From the NCBI RefSeq assembly GCF_900107845.1, contig NZ_FNRM01000005.1:248001-312000 (forward strand): DNA of 64,000 nucleotides, given 5' to 3'. A program made the position numbers and the translations under genes. Shown here piece by piece: positions 35,201-44,173 of this stretch (the stretch's first letter is position 1; every line of letters begins with the position of its first letter). Under the pieces are notes generated by a model that did not search any database, was not told where the DNA came from, and was given only the letters and a program-made list of their open reading frames with translations. The DNA is from Alkalimonas amylolytica (GTDB lineage Bacteria; Pseudomonadota; Gammaproteobacteria; Enterobacterales; Alteromonadaceae).

Positions 35201-36699
35201 GACTTTGGCTCCTTCACTGTGGTAAGTGGCAAGGTCAGGGTCAGGCAACAGCCTGTGATTTCTTGGTCTGATTGCGTTTTGTTGGACAGTTGCACGTTGC
35301 CCTGATGCTCCTGCAGAATTTGCTGCACGATAGCCAGGCCAAGGCCTGTGCCCTGGCCTTGCGGTTTAGTGGACACAAAAGGTTGCATCACATCAGCTGC
35401 CGCCTGGCCGGTCGGCAGGCCGGGCCCATCGTCTTCAATCAAAATAGTTAATGAATGCTGATCGGCAATCACCTGGATGAGCACTTCTGAGCGGGCGGCC
35501 TGCACCGCATTGCGCAGACCATTGACCAGTGCCAGCTCAAAGCGATCCGGGTCCAGTGTCAGGGCAACCTGCGGGCAGGGAACCAGCAGCCGGGGCACGG
35601 CATCACCGGGTTGCAGTTCAAAGCTAATGCTGGTGAGTGCTTGCTGTATCAGCTCCGGTAAAGAGACGGTTTGCCAACTGGCAACTGGTGTATGGGCAAA
35701 GGCTTGCAGTTGTTTCACCATCCGGCTTAGACGCTGCACCTGGCCACGAATAGCATCCAGCTGGCGCTGACTGTCACCGTCCTGTTGCAGGCGTAGCAAC
35801 CGCTGTGCCCTGCCATCAATCACGCTCAGCGGTGCGCCGAGCTCATGAGCAACGCCACTGACCACCTGGCCAATAGCTGCCATGGTTTCCTGCTTCTTCA
35901 GCTGTTGTTGCATCCGTTGTTGCTCTTCTTGTTGGCTCAGCAGTTGCGATTGTGCTTGTGCCATATCATCCAACATCTGATTGAGGCCAGCGGCCACCTC
36001 GGCCAGCTCAGCCGGGCCTTCCAATGAGGCACGGTGCTTGCTGTTGCCGGCGGCGACCTGACGCATGCTGTCCACCAGTTGATGCACCGGTTGACCGATG
36101 GCGCGTTGATGACCACGCCACATAATCATCAGGCTAAGCAGCGCCAGAGCGAGCCAGCTCAACCAGGCCAGGGTCGACATGCGACTTAAGCTTTGCTCGA
36201 AGTCACTGCCTTTGCGGCTGATTTGCAGCAAGCCATGGATCTGACCGCTGCGATCAATCACCGGTAAAAAATGCGAGAACAGCGATTGGCCAGACACCGA
36301 ATGGTAGCCATCCTGCTGCAGGCCGGTTCGCACCACTTCCGAAGCCAGTTCACTGTCGGAAAGATCGCGCTCGGTCACGCCGGTGGCTGCCACCAGACGG
36401 CCATCGGTGCCGTAAACCGAGGCGCCATAGACCCGGCCTATGGTAAACACCGACTCCAGATGAGCATTGATGGCTGCCATATCCTGTTGCAGCAGTGCAT
36501 CGCTGATAGGAACCCGGATTGCCCGGCCAATCAGCTCTAAATCAGTGCGCAGGCTGTTACTAACCAGCTCACTGGTTAAGGCCAGACCAAAACGAATGGC
36601 CAGTCCAACCAGCAATAGCATAGGCAGCACCACAAACAGCAACAACCGTCGCTGCAAGCTGGCTTGTGGCCAGCGGCGTAGGTTGGATAAAATTGTCAC
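35197..36699 (-). CDS. membrane sensor histidine kinase paired with NtrC-type regulator
   Basis: The 500-residue protein starts at a GTG with a strong AAGGAGGTGCT ribosome site. It has a membrane span at about 18-42, a periplasmic sensor, a second span at about 178-198 (LAWLSWLALALLSLMIMW), a HAMP region, phospho-acceptor His in SGVAHELGAPLSVIDGR, and HATPase motifs NGLRNAVQAA, EDDGPGLPTG and GQGTGLGLAIVQQIL. The layout resembles NtrY/ZraS-like kinases of sigma-54 systems. The signal is unknown. It is divergent from the DUF4168 gene. Confidence 0.93.
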   Translation of the reverse strand: MTILSNLRRWPQASLQRRLLLFVVLPMLLLVGLAIRFGLALTSELVSNSLRTDLELIGRAIRVPISDALLQQDMAAINAHLESVFTIGRVYGASVYGTDGRLVAATGVTERDLSDSELASEVVRTGLQQDGYHSVSGQSLFSHFLPVIDRSGQIHGLLQISRKGSDFEQSLSRMSTLAWLSWLALALLSLMIMWRGHQRAIGQPVHQLVDSMRQVAAGNSKHRASLEGPAELAEVAAGLNQMLDDMAQAQSQLLSQQEEQQRMQQQLKKQETMAAIGQVVSGVAHELGAPLSVIDGRAQRLLRLQQDGDSQRQLDAIRGQVQRLSRMVKQLQAFAHTPVASWQTVSLPELIQQALTSISFELQPGDAVPRLLVPCPQVALTLDPDRFELALVNGLRNAVQAARSEVLIQVIADQHSLTILIEDDGPGLPTGQAAADVMQPFVSTKPQGQGTGLGLAIVQQILQEHQGNVQLSNKTQSDQEITGCCLTLTLPLTTVKEPKS

Positions 36700-36814
36700 A
36701 GCACCTCCTTTAGTGTGTCATTAGTATACACAATGATGAGGGGCTGGCAGCCTATGTTTGGGAAGATTTTATTTGGTTTTATATTTATCAAAGACTTAGA
36801 TTGAAATGTTTGAG

Positions 36815-36831
36815 TTGGCACGGCTTTCGCA
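36815..36831 (+). promoter_or_regulatory. sigma-54 promoter of the DUF4168 gene
   Basis: TTGGCACGGCTTTCGCA has the GG-N10-GC spacing of sigma-54 promoters, with a perfect -24 element and one mismatch in the -12 element. It is 39 bases before the DUF4168 ATG and about 115 bases downstream of the divergent kinase start, so the neighbouring NtrC-type regulator is the natural activator. Confidence 0.85.
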
Positions 36832-36868
36832 AACAGGATAAGTGAACTCAAACCAAAGGAGTCCCTTT

Positions 36869-37243
36869 ATGAAAAAAACAGCCATTGCCCTTTGTCTGGC
36901 CGCTTTCTCAGCTACTGTCACTCTGGGTGTCGCTCAGGCAAATCCTGCAGCCATGCAGCCACAACAGCAGCAACAGGTTGAAATCACTGAAGCCAAGCTA
37001 CTGCAGTTCACCATGGCGATGGATGCCATTGGCGAAATCGGCGCTAAATACGAAGCAGAATTTCAAAGCGCTGAGAGTGCTGAGCAGGCCCAGCAAATTC
37101 AGCAGCAGGCTCAGAATGAAATGGTCGAAGCTGTTGAATCTGCCGGCCTGACCGCGGAGCAATACAACGCCATCGCTCAGCAAGCCCAGCAGGATGAAGA
37201 ACTGCGTGAGCGCATCCTCAGCATGTCGCGTGCTGACTCCTAA
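36869..37243 (+). CDS. periplasmic DUF4168 protein
   Basis: The protein has 124 residues from the ATG at 36869 after AAAGGAG; the in-frame start at 36842 is near the predicted transcription start. The signal peptide ends at GVAQANP. A helical, Gln-rich domain with LTAEQYNAIAQQAQQDEELR matches DUF4168. Such small LTxxQ-like helical periplasmic proteins are often envelope-stress products. It has its own sigma-54 promoter, which ties it to the two-component system next door. Confidence 0.87.
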   Translation: MKKTAIALCLAAFSATVTLGVAQANPAAMQPQQQQQVEITEAKLLQFTMAMDAIGEIGAKYEAEFQSAESAEQAQQIQQQAQNEMVEAVESAGLTAEQYNAIAQQAQQDEELRERILSMSRADS

Positions 37244-37300
37244 GTCCTTGTCAGACTAACTTTAGCCATAAACCAGCTTTTCTGGCAAGTCTGTACTTCA

Positions 37301-37327
37301 AACCCTGTCATTTCGGCAGGGTTTTTT
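37301..37327 (+). terminator. Rho-independent terminator after DUF4168 gene
   Basis: AACCCTG and CAGGGTT enclose a 9-base loop (TCATTTCGG), and the stem runs into a T-tract. It is about 60 bases past the stop codon. Confidence 0.85.
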
Positions 37328-37415
37328 ATCAGCCGCTGATCTGGATGGGATTGCTGGTACTTTTGGAACAAAGCCGCTAGGCTAACAGCATGATTATGCA
37401 TTGAATACTGCCTTT

Positions 37416-38723
37416 ATGTTTAGCAAAATCGCCAAACCCTTTGTACATCTGACCGAGCGTTATCTGCCGGATCCTTTTGTGCTGGTGCTGCTTCTGACGC
37501 TGTTGGTGTTTGCTGCCGCCATGCTGTTTCAGCAGCAGACGCCGCTGGCGGTGTTGCGTTATTGGGGCGATGGCTTTTGGGGCTTGCTGAGCTTTGCCAT
37601 GCAGATGATGTTGGTATTGGTGACGGGTTTTTTATTGGCGACCACCCCTTTGGTGCAGCGGGCTTTGGATGCTCTGGCCGCCAGGGTGCAAACGCCCGGC
37701 ACAGCGATTGTACTGGTGACGCTGGTGGCACTTGTTGCTAGCTGGCTGAACTGGGGCTTTGGTTTGGTGGTGGGGGCTTTTTTCGCCAAAGCGCTGGCAC
37801 GGCGGGTAGCGGTGGATTACCGTTTGCTGCTGGCCAGTGCCTATTCAGGTTTTGTCATCTGGCATGGTGGCCTCGCGGGCTCTGTGCCGCTGACCATTGC
37901 CACCGAAGGGCATTTTTCCGAGGCACTGATTGGCGTGATCCCAACCAGCCAGACCATTTTTTCCGGTTTTAATCTGACGCTCACTTTGTTGCTGGTATTG
38001 TTGATCCCACTGCTTAACCGGCTGATGCTGCCCAATAAAGACGAAGCGATTTTGGTGGATCCGGCCAAACTGGCTGAGCCGGCCCAAGCAGCGCCTGTGC
38101 CAGAGCGGCCGGCTGAGCGGCTGGAACACAGTCGCTGGCTGGGTTGGCTGTTTGGCGGCCTGGGACTTGGTTATTTGCTGCTGTATTTTAGTGATGGTGG
38201 TGGGCTGAATCTAAACAGCGTCAACTTGTTGTTTTTATTTGCGGCGATTTTACTGCATCAGAGCCCGCGCAATCTGCTAAACAGTTTGCAGCAGGCGATT
38301 AGCGGCAGTGCCGGGATTTTGCTGCAGTTTCCATTTTACGCCGGCATGATGGCGGTGATGGTGCAATCGGGCATGGCGCAAAGTGTGTCGCAGTGGTTTG
38401 TTGGCTTTGCCAGTAGTGAGACCTTGCCACTGTGGAGCTTTTTAAGCGCTGGGCTGGTGAATATTTTCGTGCCCTCCGGTGGTGGGCAGTGGGCGGTGCA
38501 GGCACCGGTAATGTTGCCGGCCGCACTGGAGCTGGGCGCCGATATTGAACGGGTGGCGATGGCGGTGGCCTGGGGCGATGCCTGGACCAATTTAATTCAG
38601 CCGTTTTGGGCCTTGCCGGTGCTGGCGATTGCAGGGTTAAAAGCCAAGGACATTATGGGCTTTTGCCTGTTGCAATTGCTTTTGACCGGGCTGGTGATCG
38701 CCGCGGTGCTGACCTGGTATTAA
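37416..38723 (+). CDS. AtoE-type short-chain fatty acid transporter
   Basis: The protein has about 435 residues and roughly ten to twelve membrane spans. LTERYLPDPFVLVLLLTLLV at the start, SWLNWGFGLVVGAFFAKALA, YSGFVIWHGGLAGSVPLTIA and NIFVPSGGGQWAVQAPVML are characteristic of the AtoE family (TIGR00366), which imports butyrate-type short-chain fatty acids. The ATG at 37416 and a TTG at 37401 are possible starts, neither with a good ribosome site. No atoDAB genes accompany it. Confidence 0.88.
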   Translation: MFSKIAKPFVHLTERYLPDPFVLVLLLTLLVFAAAMLFQQQTPLAVLRYWGDGFWGLLSFAMQMMLVLVTGFLLATTPLVQRALDALAARVQTPGTAIVLVTLVALVASWLNWGFGLVVGAFFAKALARRVAVDYRLLLASAYSGFVIWHGGLAGSVPLTIATEGHFSEALIGVIPTSQTIFSGFNLTLTLLLVLLIPLLNRLMLPNKDEAILVDPAKLAEPAQAAPVPERPAERLEHSRWLGWLFGGLGLGYLLLYFSDGGGLNLNSVNLLFLFAAILLHQSPRNLLNSLQQAISGSAGILLQFPFYAGMMAVMVQSGMAQSVSQWFVGFASSETLPLWSFLSAGLVNIFVPSGGGQWAVQAPVMLPAALELGADIERVAMAVAWGDAWTNLIQPFWALPVLAIAGLKAKDIMGFCLLQLLLTGLVIAAVLTWY

Positions 38724-38798
38724 CCGTCTCTGCAGCACGGAAGCGCCAGTTTTGCTATAGTGGCGTCATAACCTTTTTTACGAACCAGGGAGCTGACT

Positions 38799-39461
38799 AT
38801 GCAACATGTCGTGATTACCGGCGGGAACCGCGGTATTGGTTTATCGTTGGTGAAGCAATACTTGGCCAAAGGCTGTAAAGTGACGGTGGTGTGCCGCACC
38901 ATGTCGGCCGAGCTGGCCGATCTGGATGTGACGGTGCACAGCGGCATTGATTTTAGCCAGACTGAGCAATTGCAGCAGGTCGCTCAGCAGTTTTCCAACG
39001 ACTCGGTCGATATTCTGATCAACAATGCCGGTATTTTCAGCAATGAAACCTTGAATGAACTGGATCTAACCCGCATTCAGGCTCAGTTCCAGGTAGATGC
39101 GCTGGCACCGCTGGTGCTTAGCCACGCCATGCTGCCGGCGCTGAGAAAAGGCAGCAAAATTGCCATGATCACCAGCCGGATGGGGTCGATCAGCGACAAT
39201 GGCTCGGGTGCCTATTACGGCTATCGCATGGCCAAAGCTGCGCTCAATGCTGCCAGCGTGTCGCTAAGCCTGGATTTGGCCAGTCAGCACATTTATGTCG
39301 GTATTTACCATCCGGGTTTTGTCAAAACCCAGATGGTCGGCTTTGCCGGCGATATCAGTCCGGATGAAGCGGCCCGCCGTCTGGTGGAGCGCATTAGCGA
39401 ACTTTCGGCGGATAATAGCGGCCAGTTCTTCCACAGCAATGGCGATGCCTTGCCCTGGTAA
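38799..39461 (+). CDS. short-chain dehydrogenase/reductase
   Basis: The 220-residue protein starts after CAGGGAG. The nucleotide-binding motif is TGGNRGIGLSLV, the structural motif INNAGIFSNE, catalytic Ser in MITSRMGSI and the Tyr-x3-Lys in YGYRMAKAALNAAS. It resembles C-factor/CsgA-like SDRs. Substrate unknown. The PanE-like gene follows after 30 bases, so the two may be an operon of oxidoreductases. Confidence 0.9.
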   Translation: MQHVVITGGNRGIGLSLVKQYLAKGCKVTVVCRTMSAELADLDVTVHSGIDFSQTEQLQQVAQQFSNDSVDILINNAGIFSNETLNELDLTRIQAQFQVDALAPLVLSHAMLPALRKGSKIAMITSRMGSISDNGSGAYYGYRMAKAALNAASVSLSLDLASQHIYVGIYHPGFVKTQMVGFAGDISPDEAARRLVERISELSADNSGQFFHSNGDALPW

Positions 39462-39491
39462 CTGACTGGGGTGACAACTAAGGACGTTCAG

Positions 39492-40475
39492 ATGAGGATG
39501 GCAATCATCGGTGCCGGTGCCATTGGTGGCTGGCTGACCGCTTTGCTGGGGCAGCATTTGGCTGAACAGGTGCAGTTGTCGGTACTGGCGCGAGGCGATA
39601 CGCTGCAGGCCATCAAGCAGCATGGCCTGCAATTGACCCAGGCCGGTCAGGTGCATCGGGTGCGTGTCCGGGCCAGCGAGAGTCCCGCGGAGCTTGGCGA
39701 GCAGGACCTGGTGATCCTGGCAGTGAAAGCCCAGTCATTGCCTGATGTCGCTCCGGCCGTGGCTGAGTTGATAGGCCAGCATGGCAAGGTGCTGGTAGCG
39801 ATGAATGGGGTGCCCTGGTGGTTTTTTCATGGCGCCGGGGCCGTACTTGCCGCACCACTGCAGACGGTGGATCCAAGTGGCCGCATTAGCCAGCTTATCC
39901 CGGCTGAGCGGGTGATCGGTTCGGTGATCCATGCCAGTTGTCGCACGACAGCACCTGCTCAGATTGAGCATGTGATGGGGCAGAGCCTGATTTTGGGGTT
40001 GCCGGATGGCCAAATCACGCCACAGCTGCAACAGCTTGCGGCTTTGCTTGAGCAAGCGGGTTTAAAGATCAGTCTGTCAGAACAGATTCAGCGCGATATT
40101 TGGTACAAGCTATGGGGCAATATGACCATGAACCCCATTTCGGCGTTAACCGCTGCCAGTTGCGATCAAATCCTCGATGATGTGCTGGTGCGGGATTTTT
40201 CTGCCCGGGTGATGGAAGAAGCGCGGTTGATTGGGGCGGCGATTGACTGCCAGATTGAGCAAAGCACTGAGGATCGCTTTGCCGTGACCGCCAAGCTCGG
40301 AGCTTTTAAAACCTCGATGTTGCAAGATGCGGAAGCCGGTCGAAGCCTGGAGCTGGATGCTCTGGTTGGCTCGGTGCGGGAAATCGGCCAGCGGCTTGGT
40401 ATTGCCACCCCCTGGACCGATGCACTCTATGGCCTGACCCGGCTGATGGCCAGCAATCGCGGATTGCTGGCCTAG
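39492..40475 (+). CDS. ketopantoate reductase-like (PanE/ApbA family)
   Basis: The protein has about 327 residues from the ATG at 39492 after AAGGA. The NADP-binding motif is MAIIGAGAIGGWLTALL. KLWGNMTMNPISALTAAS carries the catalytic Lys and Asn, and the later LGAFKTSMLQDAEAGRSLEL matches the PanE C-terminal domain. Several PanE-fold enzymes reduce other 2-oxoacids, so 2-dehydropantoate is only the default substrate. Confidence 0.87.
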   Translation: MRMAIIGAGAIGGWLTALLGQHLAEQVQLSVLARGDTLQAIKQHGLQLTQAGQVHRVRVRASESPAELGEQDLVILAVKAQSLPDVAPAVAELIGQHGKVLVAMNGVPWWFFHGAGAVLAAPLQTVDPSGRISQLIPAERVIGSVIHASCRTTAPAQIEHVMGQSLILGLPDGQITPQLQQLAALLEQAGLKISLSEQIQRDIWYKLWGNMTMNPISALTAASCDQILDDVLVRDFSARVMEEARLIGAAIDCQIEQSTEDRFAVTAKLGAFKTSMLQDAEAGRSLELDALVGSVREIGQRLGIATPWTDALYGLTRLMASNRGLLA

Positions 40476-40479
40476 TTCT

Positions 40480-40962
40480 TTAGTGTTTGCTATCCAGTAA
40501 CTGTTGCAACGACTGCAGCTGTTCACGGTTTAGCTCGGTCTGTTCCAGCATACGGCGGATCACCTCAAACTTGTGTTCAGCGACTCTCTGTCGAATATCA
40601 AGGATGTGCTCAGCCATCAGCTCATCATCCCCGCTTCGTATAATCAATTGTTTGATACCATCTTTATCCTGCCAATGCACTCTGGGCATGGGCGGGATGG
40701 GCGGGATGGGCGGAAAGTCCTGGCGGCTAAGCAACCGTTTTAGCTTCTCCTGCCGTTCTGGCTCCAGGCTGTCCAGCAGCTGCCGCCACTCTGCGCTGTC
40801 TTGCCAGTCACGACCGGAAAACTGCCATTCCTGCCGTTCACCATCCTGCATCAGAATGATCCGGGTCGATTGCGCGTTGTTGGTTTGTGCTTTGGCCTCG
40901 GCGGATTGCACGCTGCAGCCAGTGAGTGCCAGCGCTACCGCTGTGTAAAAGATTGCTTTCAT
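40480..40962 (-). CDS. small lipoprotein, probable envelope-stress protein
   Basis: The protein has about 160 residues from the ATG at 40962 after AGGAGA. Lipobox LALTGCS. The mature part holds WRQLLDSLEPERQEKLKRLL, a proline run FPPIPPIPPMPRVHW, then a helical C-terminus with TELNREQLQSLQQLL. The helical LxxxQ pattern recalls Spy/CpxP-like or DUF4168-like periplasmic proteins, but I do not recognise the family. It is divergent from a sigma-54-type kinase gene whose periplasmic domain has a comparable proline run, and a degenerate sigma-54 promoter lies 35-52 bases upstream. Confidence 0.72.
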   Translation of the reverse strand: MKAIFYTAVALALTGCSVQSAEAKAQTNNAQSTRIILMQDGERQEWQFSGRDWQDSAEWRQLLDSLEPERQEKLKRLLSRQDFPPIPPIPPMPRVHWQDKDGIKQLIIRSGDDELMAEHILDIRQRVAEHKFEVIRRMLEQTELNREQLQSLQQLLDSKH

Positions 40963-41274
40963 CGATTGTCTCCTGTGGTATGGGTTCACAGCAGTCAATG
41001 AAAAAGCCATGCCAGAATTAAAGTTATTTATTTTCAATAATTTGGGTGGTCGCTGTACCGTTTGTTACGGATATCATCCTCATGACTTCCGGATTTGCGG
41101 ATAGTACGGTGATTTTTAGTATTCAGCCCGGCAAAAGCTGTCACTGAGAGTGCAAAGGAACTTGTTTTGTATCAGGAATCGCCTTGAAGATAGAGTTGGC
41201 ATATAGTTTGTAAGCCTATGGTGCTTGCGCAGTAGTCGCTGGCGAATGTCGGGCAGCCTGATTGTGGAGTGCAG
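40963..41274. promoter_or_regulatory. intergenic region with two sigma-54-like promoter candidates
   Basis: On the minus strand TGGCATGGCTTTTTCA (41014 to 40999) has a good -24 element and a weak -12 element (TC in place of GC); it sits 37 bases before the lipoprotein ATG, almost the same spacing as the strong site at 36815. On the plus strand TTGGCATATAGTTTGTA (41196-41212) has a good -24 element and GT in place of GC; it is 62 bases before the kinase ATG. Both are plausible targets of the NtrC-type regulator encoded at 42693. Nothing else stands out in this stretch. Confidence 0.45.
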
Positions 41275-42696
41275 ATGTCGATACGTTGGATTTTATCATT
41301 AGGAATTATCGGGCTCTTGCTGGTGATGGCCATCAGTCAGATTTTGCTGATCCACAGTTTCAGGGAGCGGATTGAGCAGCAAATCAGCAGCAGCAGCTCG
41401 GAGTTAACCCAGGTGGTACTGGATGAAGCCAGGCGGCAGTTGATTGAGATCCCCTTGCCACCAACCCCGCCAGATCCGCTGGAGATCCTGCGGGATCTTA
41501 AGGTACCGCCACCGGAAACACTGGGTAACCGCGAAGAGCGGGAAGCCTGGCGCCGCGAGCTACAACAGCAGTTAGAACAAAACCGCGAGGAGCGGCAAGC
41601 CAGGCAACAAGAGTTCCAGGCTAACCAGCAGGAGTGGCAAGCCTGGCAGCAGCAGGTACAGCAACAGGTGCAGCAGCAAATGCAGCAAAACCTGCGTATT
41701 GTGATCCAGCGGCAGTGGAGTCCGGAGGCGATTCGGGCCCAGGTGGAACAGGCGCAGCAACAAATGCAGCTGCAATCGGCCGCGCCGCTGTTTCGCGAGT
41801 TCACCACTTATACGGTGATGTTGATTGCACTGAGTACCGGCGTTGCCATGTTGATCTCCTTATGGTTAGGTCATCGTTTAATTCAGCCATTACAGAGCTT
41901 GGTTGCGGGTTTTCGCACCTTGCAGCAGGGGCAGTTGGGGCAGCAGATTGAGGTGCAGGGCTTACGTGAGTACCGCTATGTCAGTGCTCAGTTTAACCAA
42001 ATGAGTATCCGGTTGGCTGAGTTGGCAGAGATGGCTGAACAGGCACAGCAACAGCAGCATTTGGTGGAGATTGGTGAAATGAGCCGGGGCCTGGTGCATG
42101 CGCTGCGCAACCCGTTGCATACCCTGACCTTATTGATGGAGCAACTGGGGGATGCACCCGATGAAGACCAGCGCAGGCAGCTGTTGCAGCAGGCTGAGCA
42201 AAAGATCCTGCACATCAACCGCAGTCTGACCGCTGTGTTAACACTAAGCTGTGCCGAAGTAGACCGGCAACAGCAGGTTTCTGTCAGTGCTATTTTGCAG
42301 GATTTGCAGCTCGAGTTTTCTGCCAGCCCGGTGCGGATCGAATTGGATGCTCCCACCGATCTGGTGCTGGCCGGAGCTGAGCAAGAGCTACGCGCTATTA
42401 TCCATACCTTGCTGAGCAATGCGGTGGAAGCAAGTCCGGTCAATGGCAGGATCCGTATCCGGCTGGATGCGCAGTGTGCTGAGCTTTGCATCACCGATCA
42501 AGGCAGCGGTCTGGAGCCGGCTATTGCCGAGCAGTTGTTTCAGCCGCACGTCAGCAGCAAACCGGCAGGCGCCGGTATGGGGCTCTACATTGCCCAACGT
42601 CTGATGCAGCGCTACTATCAGGGGCGAATTGTACTTGAGAATAGTGAACCTGGCGGCTGCCGGGCCTGCTTATTTTTTGTGGAGTCAAAACGATGA
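41275..42696 (+). CDS. sensor histidine kinase with Gln/Pro-rich periplasmic domain
   Basis: The protein has about 473 residues from the ATG at 41275 after TGGAG. Spans are at about 4-26 and 180-200. The periplasmic part contains IEIPLPPTPPDPLEIL and KVPPPETLG, then a highly charged Gln/Arg coiled coil (QEWQAWQQQVQQQVQQQMQQ). A HAMP segment follows, then the phospho-acceptor His in GLVHALRNPLHTLTLL, and HATPase motifs SNAVEAS, TDQGSGLEP and GAGMGLYIAQRLM. It overlaps the regulator gene as ATGA. The signal may be envelope state sensed with the divergent lipoprotein (inferred). Confidence 0.92.
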   Translation: MSIRWILSLGIIGLLLVMAISQILLIHSFRERIEQQISSSSSELTQVVLDEARRQLIEIPLPPTPPDPLEILRDLKVPPPETLGNREEREAWRRELQQQLEQNREERQARQQEFQANQQEWQAWQQQVQQQVQQQMQQNLRIVIQRQWSPEAIRAQVEQAQQQMQLQSAAPLFREFTTYTVMLIALSTGVAMLISLWLGHRLIQPLQSLVAGFRTLQQGQLGQQIEVQGLREYRYVSAQFNQMSIRLAELAEMAEQAQQQQHLVEIGEMSRGLVHALRNPLHTLTLLMEQLGDAPDEDQRRQLLQQAEQKILHINRSLTAVLTLSCAEVDRQQQVSVSAILQDLQLEFSASPVRIELDAPTDLVLAGAEQELRAIIHTLLSNAVEASPVNGRIRIRLDAQCAELCITDQGSGLEPAIAEQLFQPHVSSKPAGAGMGLYIAQRLMQRYYQGRIVLENSEPGGCRACLFFVESKR

Positions 42697-44048
42697 AAGC
42701 CACCTTGTTGCTGGTCGAGGACGATCCACAGCAGCGTGAGTTGCTGATCCAAATTCTTAGCGCTGAGCCGTATCAGATCCTGGCTGCCGATTCGGTTGAA
42801 AGCGCCATTCTTTTACTGAAAGAGCATCCGGCCATCCAGTTGGTGTTCAGTGACTGGAAATTGGGTGCCCGCACGGCCATGCTGTTGTTGCAATACGTCC
42901 GTCAGCACCGGCCGGAGCTTGGCTTTGTCGTGGCCACCGCTTATGGTTCCATCAGTCATGCGGTGGAGGCGGTTCAGGCTGGCGCGGACGATTACCTCAG
43001 CAAGCCTTTCAAGCGCCAAGAGCTGCTGCTGGCGATTGAGAAAGCACTACGGGCGTCGGCGCTTCGGCTGCAAAATCGCCAACTGACGGCCAGTTTGTCG
43101 GAGCAACAACAACTGGTGGATCTGGTGGGGAAGGCACCTTGCATGCAGCAGCTGTTTGAGCGCATCAGCCGGATTTCACCAACCCAGGCCACGGTGCTGA
43201 TTACCGGCGAAAGCGGCACCGGCAAAGAGCTGGCTGCCCGGGCACTGCACCAATTGTCGCCGCGTCAGCAAGGCCCTTTTATGGCGCTAAATTGCGGGGC
43301 TATTCCGGAGCATTTGGCTGAAGCTGAGCTGTTTGGCGCCGAGAAAGGGGCATACACCGGCGCCAGTCAGAGCAAAGCAGGTAAGTTTGAAGCCGCCCAG
43401 GGCGGCACCATTTTCCTGGATGAAATTGCCGAGTTGCCCCTTACTCTGCAGGCCAAACTATTGCGTTTGCTGCAAGAGGGCACAGTAACCCGGTTGGGCA
43501 GTCATCAGGAAATTGCGCTGGATATCCGGGTGGTGGCTGCGACGCATCAAAACTTAGTCAAAGCTGTGGAAGCAGGGCGCTTTCGGGAAGACTTGTATTA
43601 CCGACTGAATGTGGTACCGATCAGAATGCCAGCGCTTAGGGAGCGGGCCGAAGACATTCCGCAACTTATTCAGCACTTTTTACGCTTGCATCAACAGCGG
43701 TACCAGCTGCAGGTGCCTGAACTCAGTAAGGGAGTACTACGGCAGCTTATGGATTACCACTGGCCTGGTAATGTGCGCGAACTGAGCAACCGGCTGGAGC
43801 GCTTTGTCCTGTTAAGCGACGAACAGGAGCTGGTTCAGGACCTGCGTAGCAAAGCCAGTACCGTCGGGCCGGATGCCGGAGTGTTTCGGCTGCCCGAGCA
43901 AGGCATGGCGTTTGAAGCCCTGGAGCAACAATGCCTGCAGCAGGCACTGGCGCTGGCCGAAGGCAACAAAACCAAGGCTGCCAAGTTGCTGGACATGCCC
44001 TACAAAGCATTTTTGTATCGGCTGGAAAAGTTTAACCTGACTCCTTAA
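42693..44048 (+). CDS. NtrC-family response regulator with GAYTGA loop
   Basis: The protein has 451 residues. The receiver domain is [18 protein letters not shown], with Asp in [10 protein letters not shown] and Lys in YLSKPFKR. The AAA+ domain has Walker [16 protein letters not shown], Walker [13 protein letters not shown] and arginine-rich [12 protein letters not shown]-like segment ([13 protein letters not shown]). A Fis-type [23 protein letters not shown], closes the protein. The sigma-54 contact loop reads GAYTGA instead of GAFTGA, a substitution tolerated in some family members. It is coupled to the kinase by overlap. Confidence 0.94.
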   Translation: MKATLLLVEDDPQQRELLIQILSAEPYQILAADSVESAILLLKEHPAIQLVFSDWKLGARTAMLLLQYVRQHRPELGFVVATAYGSISHAVEAVQAGADDYLSKPFKRQELLLAIEKALRASALRLQNRQLTASLSEQQQLVDLVGKAPCMQQLFERISRISPTQATVLITGESGTGKELAARALHQLSPRQQGPFMALNCGAIPEHLAEAELFGAEKGAYTGASQSKAGKFEAAQGGTIFLDEIAELPLTLQAKLLRLLQEGTVTRLGSHQEIALDIRVVAATHQNLVKAVEAGRFREDLYYRLNVVPIRMPALRERAEDIPQLIQHFLRLHQQRYQLQVPELSKGVLRQLMDYHWPGNVRELSNRLERFVLLSDEQELVQDLRSKASTVGPDAGVFRLPEQGMAFEALEQQCLQQALALAEGNKTKAAKLLDMPYKAFLYRLEKFNLTP

Positions 44049-44173
44049 GTTGTTTGCCCGAGGCAACAGAAAAATTCAGGTTGTCTGTTTTTTGACCAAC
44101 TTGCGCTATACTGAAAACGGCGCCGTTACCGCCAGGCGGTATGCCATTGTGCAACGCATAGGGAGGCATCGCC

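Noticed and set aside
40686-40712. short tandem repeat of GGCGGGAT units
   Set aside because: It encodes the PPIPPIPP run of the lipoprotein; only about three units, no sign of a separate repeat element.
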